From assembly GCF_032477075.1 (NCBI RefSeq), contig NZ_JAWDXO010000003.1, forward strand, positions 107,757-171,756: a stretch of DNA of 64,000 nt. Direction: 5' to 3'. The notes under the pieces were generated by a model. That model did no database searches and had not been told where the DNA came from. It saw only the letters and a list, made by a program, of their open reading frames with translations. Position numbers and translations under genes: made by a program. The stretch is from Fusobacterium sp. GTDB taxonomy: Bacteria > Fusobacteriota > Fusobacteriia > Fusobacteriales > Fusobacteriaceae. This document shows, in pieces, positions 18,078-26,868 of this stretch (position 1 is its first letter; the number at the start of each line of letters is the position of its first letter).

Positions 18078-21000
18078 TTACTTATTTACTTTTACTCCAA
18101 ATACAACCTTTTCTCCATTTACATTAAATTCTCCTGTAAATCCATCTGCTTCTCCAAAGATTATTTCATCTGTAAGAGTATCATGCTTAATTTCTTCAGC
18201 ATTTCTTTCAATTATTTCTTTAATTTTATCATTATCTTTTTCATAGAATGTAATATGATCTGTTACATCAAAATCTGCCTCTTTACGCATAGATTGAATT
18301 TTACTGATAATTTCTCTTACAAATCCTTCTTCTAGCAATTCAGGAGTAAGTTTAGTATCAAGTACAACAGTTATTCCTCTATCTTCAAGTGGCATATATC
18401 CTTCTGTTTGTGCTGTTTCTATCAAGAGGTCATCTACAGTAAGAGATGCTTCTTCTCCATCAGCTAATTTAAGAACTAAAACTCCATTAGCATCTAACTC
18501 TTTTTTACCTTTGCTTCCATCCATTTCTGCCAGAAGAGTACGAATTTCATTTACTTTTTTTCCATATTTTTGTCCCAATACTTTTAATTGAGGCTTAAAA
18601 GTATATGAAGTAAATTGTGATGTATCTTCTACAAAATGAATTTCTTTAATATTAAGCTCTTCTTTTATAATATTCTGATAAAGTTCTCCAACTTTATGTC
18701 CAGCTTTTACATATATATTAGCTATTGGCTGTCTATTTTTGATATTAGCTGCATTTCTTGCTGCTCTTCCTAAAGTAACTACTTGAAGAACTTCTTCCAT
18801 ATCATCTTCTAAAGCTTTATCTATAAATTCTTCATGTACTTCTGGAAAGTCAGTTAAGTGAATACTTTCAGGTGCATTTTTATCTATACTGCATACCAGA
18901 TTACGATAGATTTCTTCTGTCATAAATGGAATCATTGGTGCAGCTGCTTTTGAAATAGTGACAAGTGCTGTATATAAAGTCATATATGCTGTAATTTTAT
19001 CATCAGTCATATCTTGTACCCAGAAACGCTCCCTGCTTCTTCTTACATACCAGTTGCTTAATTCATCTACAAAGTCCTGAAGAAGTCTTGCAGCTTCAAG
19101 AAGCTTGTAATCAGCAAGATTTTCATCCACACCTTTTACTACTGTATTCAATTTTGAAAGAAGCCATTTATCCATAATAGTTAGTTTATCTTTATCTAAA
19201 GTATATTTAGTAGCATCAAATTGGTCTATCTCAGCATAAAGAACAAAAAAAGCATATGTATTCCACAATGTAGACATAAACTTACGTTGACCTTCCTGAA
19301 CTGCTTTTCCATGAAATCTATTAGGAAGCCAAGGAGCTGAGTTTATATAAAAATACCAACGAATAGCATCTGCACCATAAGTAGCAAGTGCTTCAAATGG
19401 ATCTACTGCATTTCCCTTAGATTTAGACATTTTTTGTCCATTCTCATCTTGTACATGTCCCAGCACAATTACATTTTTATATGGTGCTTTATTAAAAATT
19501 AATGTAGATATAGCAAGAAGTGAATAGAACCATCCTCTTGTTTGGTCAACAGCTTCTGAAATAAAATCTGCTGGAAATTGTTTCTCAAATAAATCTTTAT
19601 TTTCAAATGGATAATGGTGTTGTGCAAAAGGCATCGATCCTGAATCAAACCAGCAGTCAATAACCTCTGGTACTCTTTTCATCTGTTTACCACAATGAGG
19701 ACAAGTAATAGTTACTGCATCTATATATGGACGGTGAAGTTCTATTTCCTCTGGACAATTAGAAGACATAGATTTGAGTTCTTCTATACTTCCAATAGCA
19801 TGGTTATGTCCACATTCACATTCCCATACATTTAAAGGTGTTCCCCAATAACGATTACGACTGATTCCCCAGTCCTGAACATTTTCAATCCAATCTCCAA
19901 AACGACCTTTTCCTATACTCTTTGGTATCCAATTAATACTGTCATTATTTCTTATCAAATCCTCTTTTACAGCTGTCATTTTGATGAACCAAGACTCTCT
20001 TGCATAATAAATAAGAGGTGTATCACATCTCCAACAATGAGGATAATTATGTTCAAATACAGGGGCATCAAATAAAAGACCTTTCTCCTCTAAAGTTTTT
20101 AGAATATCTTTATCTGCTTTTTTACAAAATACTCCTGGCCAAAGTGTTTCTTCTGTCATTTCTCCTTTTGAATCAACTAATTGTACAAATGGCAGATCAT
20201 ATTTTCTTCCTACATTAGCATCATCTTCTCCAAATGCAGGAGCTGTATGAACTACTCCAGTACCATCAGTTAGTGTAACATAAGTATCACAAGTTACATA
20301 CCAGCATTTTTTATCTGGTTTTACAAAATCAAATAAAGGTACATATTCCTTGTATTCTAAATCTTTCCCTTTATATCTCTCTAAAATTGTAAAGTTTTCT
20401 TTTAAAACTGCTGGAACTAAAGCTTCTGCCATGTAGTATGTATATCCTTCATGCTGAACTTTTACATAAACTTCATTTGGATTTACACAAAGAGCTACAT
20501 TGGAAGGAAGTGTCCATGGAGTTGTTGTCCATGCAAGGATATAAGCATCCTCATCTTTTACCTTAAATCTTACCACAGCTGATCTTTCTTTTACATCTTT
20601 ATATCCCTGTGCTACTTCATGGCTTGATAGTGGTGTTCCACATCTTGGACAATATGGTACAATTTTAAATCCTTTATATAGTAATCCTTTCTCCCATATT
20701 TGTTTTAAAGCCCACCATTCAGATTCGATAAAATTATTATCATAAGTTACATAAGGTTTTTCCATGTCTGCCCAAAAACCTACTGTTTTAGAAAAGTCTT
20801 CCCACATTTCCTTATATTTCCATACACTTGTTTTACACTCTTCAATAAATGGTTGCAATCCATAGCTTTCTATTTGATCCTTACCATTTATTCCTAATAG
20901 CTTTTCTACTTCTAACTCCACAGGAAGTCCATGTGTATCCCATCCTGCTTTCCTTGGTACATCATATCCCTTCATAGTTCTGTATCTGGGAACCATATCT

Positions 21001-21194
21001 TTTATTACACGAGTTAAAACATGTCCTATATGTGGTTTTCCATTAGCTGTAGGAGGTCCATCATAAAAAGTATATGTATCATCTCCTTTTCTTAATTCAA
21101 GACTTTTTTCAAAAATTTTGTTCTCTTCCCAATATTTTTCAATTTCTTTTTCTCTCTCTACGAAGTTTAGGCTCGTAGACACTTTTTTATACAT
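18078..21194 (-). CDS. ileS: isoleucyl-tRNA synthetase, type 2 form
   Basis: A 1,038-aa class I synthetase charging tRNA-Ile. HIGH is at residues 55-58 (GKPHIGH) and the KMSKS loop near 585 (GQKMSKSKGN). The CP1 editing domain lies between, with paired cysteines (PYCPRCGTPLS) near 182. The anticodon-binding region and a long C-terminal extension make it about 100 residues longer than the E. coli type and match the eukaryote-like IleS2 group. aggagg is present upstream of the ATG. The leader (21195-21434) holds an Ile-rich leader peptide and a terminator, so expression is probably attenuated by charged tRNA-Ile. Confidence 0.96.
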   Translation of the reverse strand: MYKKVSTSLNFVEREKEIEKYWEENKIFEKSLELRKGDDTYTFYDGPPTANGKPHIGHVLTRVIKDMVPRYRTMKGYDVPRKAGWDTHGLPVELEVEKLLGINGKDQIESYGLQPFIEECKTSVWKYKEMWEDFSKTVGFWADMEKPYVTYDNNFIESEWWALKQIWEKGLLYKGFKIVPYCPRCGTPLSSHEVAQGYKDVKERSAVVRFKVKDEDAYILAWTTTPWTLPSNVALCVNPNEVYVKVQHEGYTYYMAEALVPAVLKENFTILERYKGKDLEYKEYVPLFDFVKPDKKCWYVTCDTYVTLTDGTGVVHTAPAFGEDDANVGRKYDLPFVQLVDSKGEMTEETLWPGVFCKKADKDILKTLEEKGLLFDAPVFEHNYPHCWRCDTPLIYYARESWFIKMTAVKEDLIRNNDSINWIPKSIGKGRFGDWIENVQDWGISRNRYWGTPLNVWECECGHNHAIGSIEELKSMSSNCPEEIELHRPYIDAVTITCPHCGKQMKRVPEVIDCWFDSGSMPFAQHHYPFENKDLFEKQFPADFISEAVDQTRGWFYSLLAISTLIFNKAPYKNVIVLGHVQDENGQKMSKSKGNAVDPFEALATYGADAIRWYFYINSAPWLPNRFHGKAVQEGQRKFMSTLWNTYAFFVLYAEIDQFDATKYTLDKDKLTIMDKWLLSKLNTVVKGVDENLADYKLLEAARLLQDFVDELSNWYVRRSRERFWVQDMTDDKITAYMTLYTALVTISKAAAPMIPFMTEEIYRNLVCSIDKNAPESIHLTDFPEVHEEFIDKALEDDMEEVLQVVTLGRAARNAANIKNRQPIANIYVKAGHKVGELYQNIIKEELNIKEIHFVEDTSQFTSYTFKPQLKVLGQKYGKKVNEIRTLLAEMDGSKGKKELDANGVLVLKLADGEEASLTVDDLLIETAQTEGYMPLEDRGITVVLDTKLTPELLEEGFVREIISKIQSMRKEADFDVTDHITFYEKDNDKIKEIIERNAEEIKHDTLTDEIIFGEADGFTGEFNVNGEKVVFGVKVNK

Positions 21195-21225
21195 AAATAC
21201 CCTCCTGATATAAAGTTTAGATTAT

Positions 21226-21255
21226 AATAAAAAAGACAGCTATGCAGGCTGTCTT
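21226..21255 (-). terminator. ileS leader terminator (attenuator)
   Basis: The stem AAGACAGC/GCTGTCTT (21233-21240 with 21248-21255) is followed on the minus strand by TTTTTTATTATAAT. It ends about 30 bp upstream of the ileS ATG, inside the leader, so it must be read through for ileS to be expressed. Confidence 0.85.
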
Positions 21256-21303
21256 CAACTTTTAATTTATTTCCCTTAAGAAGAATAACTTAGACTACAT
21301 AAA

Positions 21304-21347
21304 ATAATATCTATAATATTTTATTGAAAGCATATTATTGATATTAT
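21304..21347 (-). promoter_or_regulatory. hairpin over the Ile codons of the ileS leader
   Basis: The arms 21332-21347 (within the Ile codons) and 21304-21319 are complementary at 15 of 16 positions with a 12-base loop. In the classical attenuation layout this is the 1:2 hairpin that a stalled ribosome would prevent. The matching antiterminator is only weakly visible (TCTTC with GAAGA before the terminator). Confidence 0.6.
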
Positions 21348-21374
21348 TATAATTATAGCAGCTCTTAAAGTCAT
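21321..21374 (-). CDS. Ile-rich leader peptide upstream of ileS
   Basis: A 17-codon frame, M-T-L-R-A-A-I-I-I-I-I-S-I-I-C-F-Q-stop, starting with ATG 6 bases after a good aaggag site. Seven of 17 residues are isoleucine, five in a row, nearly all written ATA. It is followed by a hairpin overlapping these codons and then by a terminator just before ileS. This is the arrangement of amino-acid-specific attenuation as in E. coli ilv and his operons, here on a synthetase gene. Expression of the peptide has not been shown. Confidence 0.8.
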   Translation of the reverse strand: MTLRAAIIIIISIICFQ

Positions 21375-21404
21375 TTTCTTCTCCTTAGTATATTTTCTAT
21401 GTAC

Positions 21405-21434
21405 AATATATCACATATCATATACAAAAGTAAA
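21405..21434 (-). promoter_or_regulatory. predicted promoter of the ileS leader
   Basis: The -35 is TTTACT (21429-21434) and the -10 is TATATT (21405-21410), with an 18-bp spacer, on the minus strand. It lies 31 bp upstream of the leader-peptide ATG. From 21435 to the MATE gene at 21636 there is only AT-rich sequence. Confidence 0.55.
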
Positions 21435-21635
21435 CCCCATTTTGAATTTCTTTGACTGTAAATTCTAAAATAATTTAAAATTTATATAAATTTTTTTCAT
21501 TATTTTTTACTTTGAATCTATTTTTATTTCAAAGCTTTTTCTTCCTAAAAATCTATTTTGTTATCTTTCAAAAACTTTTTTATACAATACTTCCCTTACT
21601 ATTTTCAAACCATATAATTTATTTAACTTTCTATA

Positions 21636-22976
21636 CTATATTTTAGTTATTCTTACTTTTATTTTCTTATACGATATTATCAAAAGAGGAACACTTACTG
21701 TCATACATAAAAGTTCTCCCAATGGAAGAGCCAGCCATAAACCTTTTTCTCCCAAAAACACTGGCAGTATAAAAAGCAATCCTGCAACACATACAAGTGA
21801 ACGACACATTGCTACAGCTGCTGATTCCATAGGTTTTTCTACAGCTGTTAAAAAAGAGCTGATTATAACATTTACAAATGAAAATAGATATTGAAATACT
21901 ACAAAATTTAAAGCTCTTCCAGTCAATGCCATCAAGTCAGTATTATCTTTTGAAAATACTTTTATAATAGGAGCATTATTAAACTTCATTACAAAGAAAA
22001 AGAAAAACCCTATACTCCCTCCTGTAATAAATGCTGTTTTCATTACCTTATGTATCTGTTCCATTCTTCTTGCTCCAAGATTATAGGAAACTATTGGCTG
22101 AAGTGCCTGAGATAGTCCAAAAAGGCATATATTTACCACAGTATTTACATAAAAAACTATAGTTAATGCTGATACTCCTATTTCACCTATTCTTCTGATA
22201 AGTATATAATTAAAAATAAAAGTGGCAAGGGCACTTGATACCATTGTCAGCATTTCAGAACTTCCATTATATAATATTTTTCCCAAAAGAATCCTATTCC
22301 CATTAGGTTTTACTATTTTAAGTCTGCTTCTATCTTTAAAATAATTCCACATAAGAACAATACCAGCTGTTCCATTGGCTATTGTTGTAGCAAGAGCTGC
22401 TCCAAACACTCCCATATCCATTTTTACTATAAAAAAATAATCCATCAAAACATTTCCTGCAAGACATATAATACAACTTAAAAATACAAGATTTGGTTTT
22501 CCTGCTATTTTTATAAATCCCTCTGTAAATATTGGAATATTATATGGTATATTCAATACCAGCATAGTTAATAAGTAAGATTTTACCAATGGAACAAGTA
22601 TTTCTGTAGCTCCTAAAACATTTATTATACCATTTATAAAAAGAAACCCCAAAATGGATATACTGCCTAAAAATACTACAAATATTTGAAGAGTAAATGA
22701 CATTATTTCATTAGCTCTTTTAAACTTGCCTTTTCCTAAAGCAATTGAACAGTACACCCCTCCACCAGCTGCTATCATGAGAGCTATACTGTTTGTAAAT
22801 AATATTATTGGCATAGAAAGATTAATAGCTGCTAAACCTGAAGCACCTTGTGTATTAGCTATAAATATTCCATCTACCATCATTTGTATGGATACTATTA
22901 ACATTCCTATTATACTTGGAACAGCAAATCTAAAAAATAATCTGCTTACATTCTTGCTTTCTAATTCATTACTCAT
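21636..22976 (-). CDS. MATE-family multidrug efflux transporter (MepA-like)
   Basis: A 446-aa polytopic protein with about 12 hydrophobic segments and the two-fold MatE repeat. The N-terminal FAVPSIIGMLIVSIQMMVDGIFIANTQG and the second-half start NGSSEMLTMVSSALATFIFN are typical. Role from the family: Na+- or H+-driven export of cationic drugs or metabolites across the inner membrane. Terminator 23005-23043 separates it from dhaM upstream, so it probably has its own promoter. The substrate is unknown. Confidence 0.9.
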   Translation of the reverse strand: MSNELESKNVSRLFFRFAVPSIIGMLIVSIQMMVDGIFIANTQGASGLAAINLSMPIILFTNSIALMIAAGGGVYCSIALGKGKFKRANEIMSFTLQIFVVFLGSISILGFLFINGIINVLGATEILVPLVKSYLLTMLVLNIPYNIPIFTEGFIKIAGKPNLVFLSCIICLAGNVLMDYFFIVKMDMGVFGAALATTIANGTAGIVLMWNYFKDRSRLKIVKPNGNRILLGKILYNGSSEMLTMVSSALATFIFNYILIRRIGEIGVSALTIVFYVNTVVNICLFGLSQALQPIVSYNLGARRMEQIHKVMKTAFITGGSIGFFFFFVMKFNNAPIIKVFSKDNTDLMALTGRALNFVVFQYLFSFVNVIISSFLTAVEKPMESAAVAMCRSLVCVAGLLFILPVFLGEKGLWLALPLGELLCMTVSVPLLIISYKKIKVRITKI

Positions 22977-23004
22977 TTTCTCACCTTCTCTATAATAAAA
23001 GAAA

Positions 23005-23043
23005 AAGACAACTTAAAAGCTGGTATCCCTCTTAAGTTATCTT
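23005..23043 (-). terminator. terminator after dhaM
   Basis: Inverted repeat AACTTAA (23010-23016) with TTAAGTT (23032-23038), extended to AAGA/TCTT with one mismatch. On the minus strand it is followed by TTTTTCTTTTATT. It lies between dhaM and the MATE gene. Confidence 0.75.
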
Positions 23044-23047
23044 TCCC

Positions 23048-23437
23048 TTAAAACTTTGGAAACTCTTTTGATTCTTTTATAAATTCCACTAATGTTTTTA
23101 AATTTACCTTTGGATGGTTAGCGGAAACTCCCACTATTGTTCCTTCTACTATTGGTGCATCCACTATTTCTACTTTTATTTCATCTTTTAGTCTTTCTTT
23201 TGCTGTTTCTGCATTCATTACTGAACTTCCAAGATCACAAAGTATTACTACTCCATCACCTTGATTTGCTTTTTTTATTGCTCTGGCAATTACTTCAGGA
23301 CAGGTCCCATATCTATTATCTTCTTCTGTTCCACCACCATTTTCCAACATAAAATTACTATTTTTAAGCTCCATACAAAAATTGATTATCTCTTGTGAAA
23401 GTTTAGGATTATGTGCTACTACTACTATTCCTACCAT
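23048..23437 (-). CDS. dhaM: PTS-dependent dihydroxyacetone kinase phosphotransfer subunit DhaM (EIIA-Man-like)
   Basis: A 129-aa single EIIA-mannose-fold domain. MVGIVVVAHNPKLS places the phosphorylated histidine at residue 9; CDLGSSVMNAE (about 68-78) and the C-terminal VGVSAN stretch are characteristic of DhaM. Role: passes phosphate from HPr to ADP bound on DhaL for dihydroxyacetone phosphorylation. The long E. coli DhaM has extra HPr and EI-like domains; this is the short form. No dhaK or dhaL is present nearby, so it is an orphan here and its partner must be elsewhere. Confidence 0.85.
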   Translation of the reverse strand: MVGIVVVAHNPKLSQEIINFCMELKNSNFMLENGGGTEEDNRYGTCPEVIARAIKKANQGDGVVILCDLGSSVMNAETAKERLKDEIKVEIVDAPIVEGTIVGVSANHPKVNLKTLVEFIKESKEFPKF

Positions 23438-23578
23438 ATTTCCCCCATAGAAACTTATATTTTTATACTAACCTATACAACTTTTTCTATTTAATTATCA
23501 ATAGCTTAAATTCTTTTTTATCTTTTATATTATACCATAAATTTTATATATAATGATATTTTTTTTTTGAAAATAATA

Positions 23579-23619
23579 AAGGAAATTTTTAAAATCACAA
23601 AGATAATAAAAATTTCCTT
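23579..23619 (-). terminator. terminator of the 72-aa gene
   Basis: A perfect 13-bp stem, 23579-23591 with 23607-23619 (AAGGAAATTTTTA/TAAAAATTTCCTT), 35 bp after the stop on the minus strand, then TTTATTATTTTC. Confidence 0.75.
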
Positions 23620-23653
23620 CATCTCTAATATTATTTTCTTATTACAATCTAAA

Positions 23654-23872
23654 TCAGCTGGCAAATCTTGCTGTTTTTTCCATATTTATATTATCAAAAA
23701 TTTTTTCAAGATATTTAAATGTATAGTCAAGGTTATATGTTTTTATATTAATATCTTTTCCATTGTAGTTAAAGTTTATATTAAAAATTTTATTTTCAGA
23801 AGAAACATTACATATTAGTTTTACTGTCTTAAATGAAGTTTCCCATTTTTTATTTTTTATTAATATTTTCAT
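23654..23872 (-). CDS. small hypothetical protein divergent from the XRE-S24 repressor
   Basis: A 72-aa protein, basic, with no membrane segment or signal peptide; beta-rich in look (NKIFNINFNYNGKDINIKTYN). I do not recognise it. It is supported as a gene by agggggt 8 bases before the ATG and by a strong terminator after it. It is divergent from the XRE-S24 repressor and shares a 157-bp promoter region that contains a 12-bp inverted repeat, so it may be the target of that repressor. Confidence 0.65.
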   Translation of the reverse strand: MKILIKNKKWETSFKTVKLICNVSSENKIFNINFNYNGKDINIKTYNLDYTFKYLEKIFDNINMEKTARFAS

Positions 23873-23908
23873 ATTCTTTACCCCCTTTACTATATCTAAA
23901 AATAGAAC

Positions 23909-24015
23909 TATCTATATATATTTATATATTAATATATGATGTCGATTTTGTCAACTCTTTTTTATTTTTGTTGTAAAATTTTTATTTTTATATTATAATT
24001 ATTTATATATAGATA
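23909..24015. promoter_or_regulatory. divergent promoter region with 12-bp inverted repeats
   Basis: TATCTATATATA (23909-23920) and its exact reverse complement (24004-24015) flank the region between the 72-aa gene and the XRE-S24 repressor, each close to one gene's ribosome binding site. The second ends 2 bases before the aggagg of the repressor. The sequence is AT-only apart from one base per site, so chance is possible; an operator for autoregulation is inference. Confidence 0.4.
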
Positions 24016-24028
24016 TAGGAGGTGCAGC

Positions 24029-24718
24029 ATGAACTTTAAAACCTTTTTAAGAAACAGAAGAGAAGAAATGGGTTACAGTCAAAATAAGTTAGCTAAAACA
24101 ATTGGAATTACCCAATCATATTATAATACAATTGAAAGAGGAGAGGTAAAAAATCCTCCTAGCGAAGAGATACTTGACAAAATGATAGCAATATTACAAT
24201 TCAATGATAAGGAGGCTGCTGAATTCAAATATTTAGCAGCAATTGAAAGAACTCCTGCAATAATATTAGAGGAACTTAAAAAATTAGCAAAACAAAAAGA
24301 TATAGCTCCAAAAGTTGATATATCTGAATTAAAAGATTTAGATAACTATATTCCTCTTTATTCAAGAATAAGTGCTGGAATAGGAGTATTTACAGAAGAG
24401 GAACCTGTAGATTTTATCTCTATACCTGGAGTAAGGAATATTGAAACTCTTTTTGCTGTCAATGTGAAAGGGGATTCTATGGAGCCTACTATTAAAAATT
24501 CCTCTATTATCCTTTGCAGAAAAGGTGTGGAGGTTAGAAATGGTGAAATAGGAGCTTTTATTGTAAATGAAGAATCATATGTCAAAAGGCTAAAAGTTAC
24601 TGGAAATTATATTGCTCTTATAAGTGATAATCCTAATTATCAACCTATTTATATTGGTCCTGGAGAAGAATTTAGTGTTGTAGGAAAAGTATTAAAAGTT
24701 ATAAATGATATTCAATAA
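24029..24718 (+). CDS. XRE-family repressor with S24 (LexA/CI-like) self-cleavage domain
   Basis: A 229-aa protein. Residues 1-60 form an XRE helix-turn-helix (YSQNKLAKTIGITQSYYNTIERG). The C-terminal half is a LexA/CI-type S24 domain: the cleavage Ala-Gly is seen in RISAGIGVF, the catalytic serine in KGDSMEPT, and the catalytic lysine in SYVKRLKV. Family knowledge: such repressors cut themselves when activated by RecA or a partner, which switches on stress or phage genes. No phage genes are nearby, so it is probably a stand-alone stress or SOS-like regulator. aggaggtg precedes the ATG. Confidence 0.9.
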   Translation: MNFKTFLRNRREEMGYSQNKLAKTIGITQSYYNTIERGEVKNPPSEEILDKMIAILQFNDKEAAEFKYLAAIERTPAIILEELKKLAKQKDIAPKVDISELKDLDNYIPLYSRISAGIGVFTEEEPVDFISIPGVRNIETLFAVNVKGDSMEPTIKNSSIILCRKGVEVRNGEIGAFIVNEESYVKRLKVTGNYIALISDNPNYQPIYIGPGEEFSVVGKVLKVINDIQ

Positions 24719-24723
24719 AAGTA

Positions 24724-24759
24724 AAAAAGACTGGAATTTGATAATAATCCAGTCTTTTT
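24724..24759. terminator. bidirectional terminator
   Basis: A perfect 12-bp stem, AAAAAGACTGGA (24724-24735) with TCCAGTCTTTTT (24748-24759), with A and T runs on both sides, between the convergent repressor and MATE genes. Confidence 0.88.
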
Positions 24760-24772
24760 ATATTTTTCTATT

Positions 24773-26107
24773 TCATCTTACTGTTGATTTTATCCATTTA
24801 TCTCCATGTAATCTTATCAGACAAGCTACCATTTTCAATGGCGTTTCAAGTCTAAGTATAATAAGGACCAGTGCTGGATTCAAATGCCACTTAAATGCAG
24901 CTGCAAATCCTATTGGAATCAAGCACCATAAAAATGATATATCTACTGTTGCTGCAAATTTTGTATCTCCACTTCCCCATAATATTCCACCTATAATAGG
25001 AGCTGCAACTGCTCTAAACATGGTAATGAAAGCATAAGCAAGCATAAAATGTTTAGCTAATTTCAATGTTGCTGGCTGTAAACTATAAAATGAGAAAAAT
25101 GGTCCGCTTACAGTTAATAAAAATGCAGCAGTTATCACACCACATACAGCAAAAAATTTAACTAAAGCCTTAGAGGCTTTTTTTGCCATATCAAATTCTC
25201 CTGCTCCAATATATCTTCCCATAATTACAGCAGAAGCACTTCCTACTCCCTGTACAAAAGAGAGAGCAAACTGGTGAAGTACATTACATATACTATTAGC
25301 TGCTACTACTGCCTCTCCCATATGTCCTAAGATAGCTGAGTGGATTGAGAGTCCTGTTCCCCAGAACAGTTCTCCAATTATTACAGGAAGTCCATATTTT
25401 ATCATATCTTTAAATAATATTCTGTCATACAATTTTAGCATTATAAGTTTAAATTTCAGCACTTTTTCATATTTTTTCAAATATATTATTACAAGAACCA
25501 CTTCAACACCTCTTGCTATTACAGTTCCCAAAGCAGCTCCAATTATACCCATTCTTGGAAATCCAAAATGTCCAAAAATGAATATATAATTAAAAAATAC
25601 ATTTGTAAAAAAAGAAACTGTGTATATCCAGAGAGAAAGTTTTACATCTTGTAAACTTCTCAATACTATGAGAAATGTTGTAGTTATTCCAAAACATATA
25701 TATGAAACAGCAACTACTCTAAGATATCTACTTCCTTCCTCTATTACTGCTGCTTCTGGAGTAAATATCTTCATTACTGCAGAAGGAAATATCAAAAGTA
25801 TCAAAGTAAATATAATACTTAAACCTAATGATAATTTTAACACCATTGCTGCTATTTTTCTTAAACTTTTTAAATCTCTTTTTCCAAAATACTGGCTGCA
25901 TAGAACTCCTGCTCCACATCCCAACCCAGACACAAGTAGAGAAAACAGAAAAAACACCTGCCCTGCAAGACTTGAAGCTGATAATATTGTTTCCCCAAGA
26001 CTCCCCAGCATAAGTGTATCCATCATATTTACACTATATGAAATTATATTTTGAAATGCTATAGGCATGGTTATTGCCAAAAGATTTTTATAAAAAGTTC
26101 TATCCAA
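24773..26107 (-). CDS. MATE-family efflux transporter (NorM/DinF-like)
   Basis: A 444-aa polytopic protein with two MatE repeats: LLAITMPIAFQNIISYSVNMMDTLMLG at the N-terminus and MIKYGLPVIIGELFWGTGLSIHSAILGHMG near residue 237. It is clearly different in sequence from the MATE at 21636. It lies 31 bp after pgeF on the same strand and is probably the last gene of the smr-aroF-pgeF operon, ending at the shared terminator 24724-24759. The exported substrate is unknown. Confidence 0.9.
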   Translation of the reverse strand: MDRTFYKNLLAITMPIAFQNIISYSVNMMDTLMLGSLGETILSASSLAGQVFFLFSLLVSGLGCGAGVLCSQYFGKRDLKSLRKIAAMVLKLSLGLSIIFTLILLIFPSAVMKIFTPEAAVIEEGSRYLRVVAVSYICFGITTTFLIVLRSLQDVKLSLWIYTVSFFTNVFFNYIFIFGHFGFPRMGIIGAALGTVIARGVEVVLVIIYLKKYEKVLKFKLIMLKLYDRILFKDMIKYGLPVIIGELFWGTGLSIHSAILGHMGEAVVAANSICNVLHQFALSFVQGVGSASAVIMGRYIGAGEFDMAKKASKALVKFFAVCGVITAAFLLTVSGPFFSFYSLQPATLKLAKHFMLAYAFITMFRAVAAPIIGGILWGSGDTKFAATVDISFLWCLIPIGFAAAFKWHLNPALVLIILRLETPLKMVACLIRLHGDKWIKSTVR

Positions 26108-26138
26108 GATTACTCTCCCCCAATAAATGTTTCAATAA

Positions 26139-26855
26139 TCATCTAAAATATATAAATCCCCCTGCTCTTCCTGAATTTTCTTTATCTCTTCTAAAAGATT
26201 GGAATCTTTTATCTCTGAATGTGCAATAGTTATTTAATATTATTTTAGATTTATCTATTCCATTTGATATTAAATTCAGATAATTAAATTTCTGATTATC
26301 AAAGTATAATTTTCCATTTTTTTCTACAAAGCTTTTAGCCACTATATCATTTGAAAATTTTTCCATAAAAAGTTCTTTAAATTCCTGCCCAACTTCATAA
26401 TTATTCTGTCCAATACCTATTCCAAAGGCAAAATAAACATCCTTTCTGGATGTTCCATAATTTTCTTCCATTAGTCTTATGGTCTCTAAACCTATTTCTT
26501 GTAAAGTTCCTTTCCAACCAGAATGTACCAGTCCTATCACTTCTTTTACAGGATCATAAACATATACAGGAAGACAATCTGCATATTTAGTAAAAATCAC
26601 TATATCTTTTCTAGCAGTTATAAAGCCATCTGTATTTTCAAAATATTCCTTATCTATTTCTTTTATTATCTGTATATTCTTACTATGAGTTTGATATCCA
26701 GATATAAGTTTTCTATCTCCAAGGTTAAAATCTTTTATAAGTTCCTCACGTGTTTTCTGTTTTGCATTTCCATAAGATATATCAGTAAATATAGTTCCTA
26801 TTCCCATATCTTCAAATTCTCTTATTATTAAATGATTTCCTTTATCTTCAAACAT
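26139..26855 (-). CDS. pgeF: peptidoglycan editing factor PgeF / YfiH-YlmD family
   Basis: A 238-aa protein of the laccase-domain family. The three zinc-ligand motifs are present: QTHS (His), KYADCLPVYV (Cys) and GLVHSGWKGT (His). Family knowledge: members correct misincorporated L-Ser in peptidoglycan precursors in E. coli and act as purine nucleosidase or polyphenol oxidase in vitro. The usual GPxIGPCCYEVG motif is degenerate here (GIGIGQNNYEVG), losing a cysteine pair that is not a metal ligand. It lies 13 bp after aroF, in the same operon. Confidence 0.87.
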   Translation of the reverse strand: MFEDKGNHLIIREFEDMGIGTIFTDISYGNAKQKTREELIKDFNLGDRKLISGYQTHSKNIQIIKEIDKEYFENTDGFITARKDIVIFTKYADCLPVYVYDPVKEVIGLVHSGWKGTLQEIGLETIRLMEENYGTSRKDVYFAFGIGIGQNNYEVGQEFKELFMEKFSNDIVAKSFVEKNGKLYFDNQKFNYLNLISNGIDKSKIILNNYCTFRDKRFQSFRRDKENSGRAGGFIYFR

Positions 26856-26868
26856 GTTTTACCTCTTT

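Noticed and set aside
21195..21434. T-box riboswitch upstream of ileS
   Set aside because: The conserved T-box sequence (AGGGTGGNACC type) and specifier-loop layout are absent. An Ile-rich leader peptide explains the leader better.
24029..24718. Prophage remnant marked by a CI-like repressor
   Set aside because: No integrase, attachment repeats or phage genes surround it; both sides are ordinary metabolic genes.
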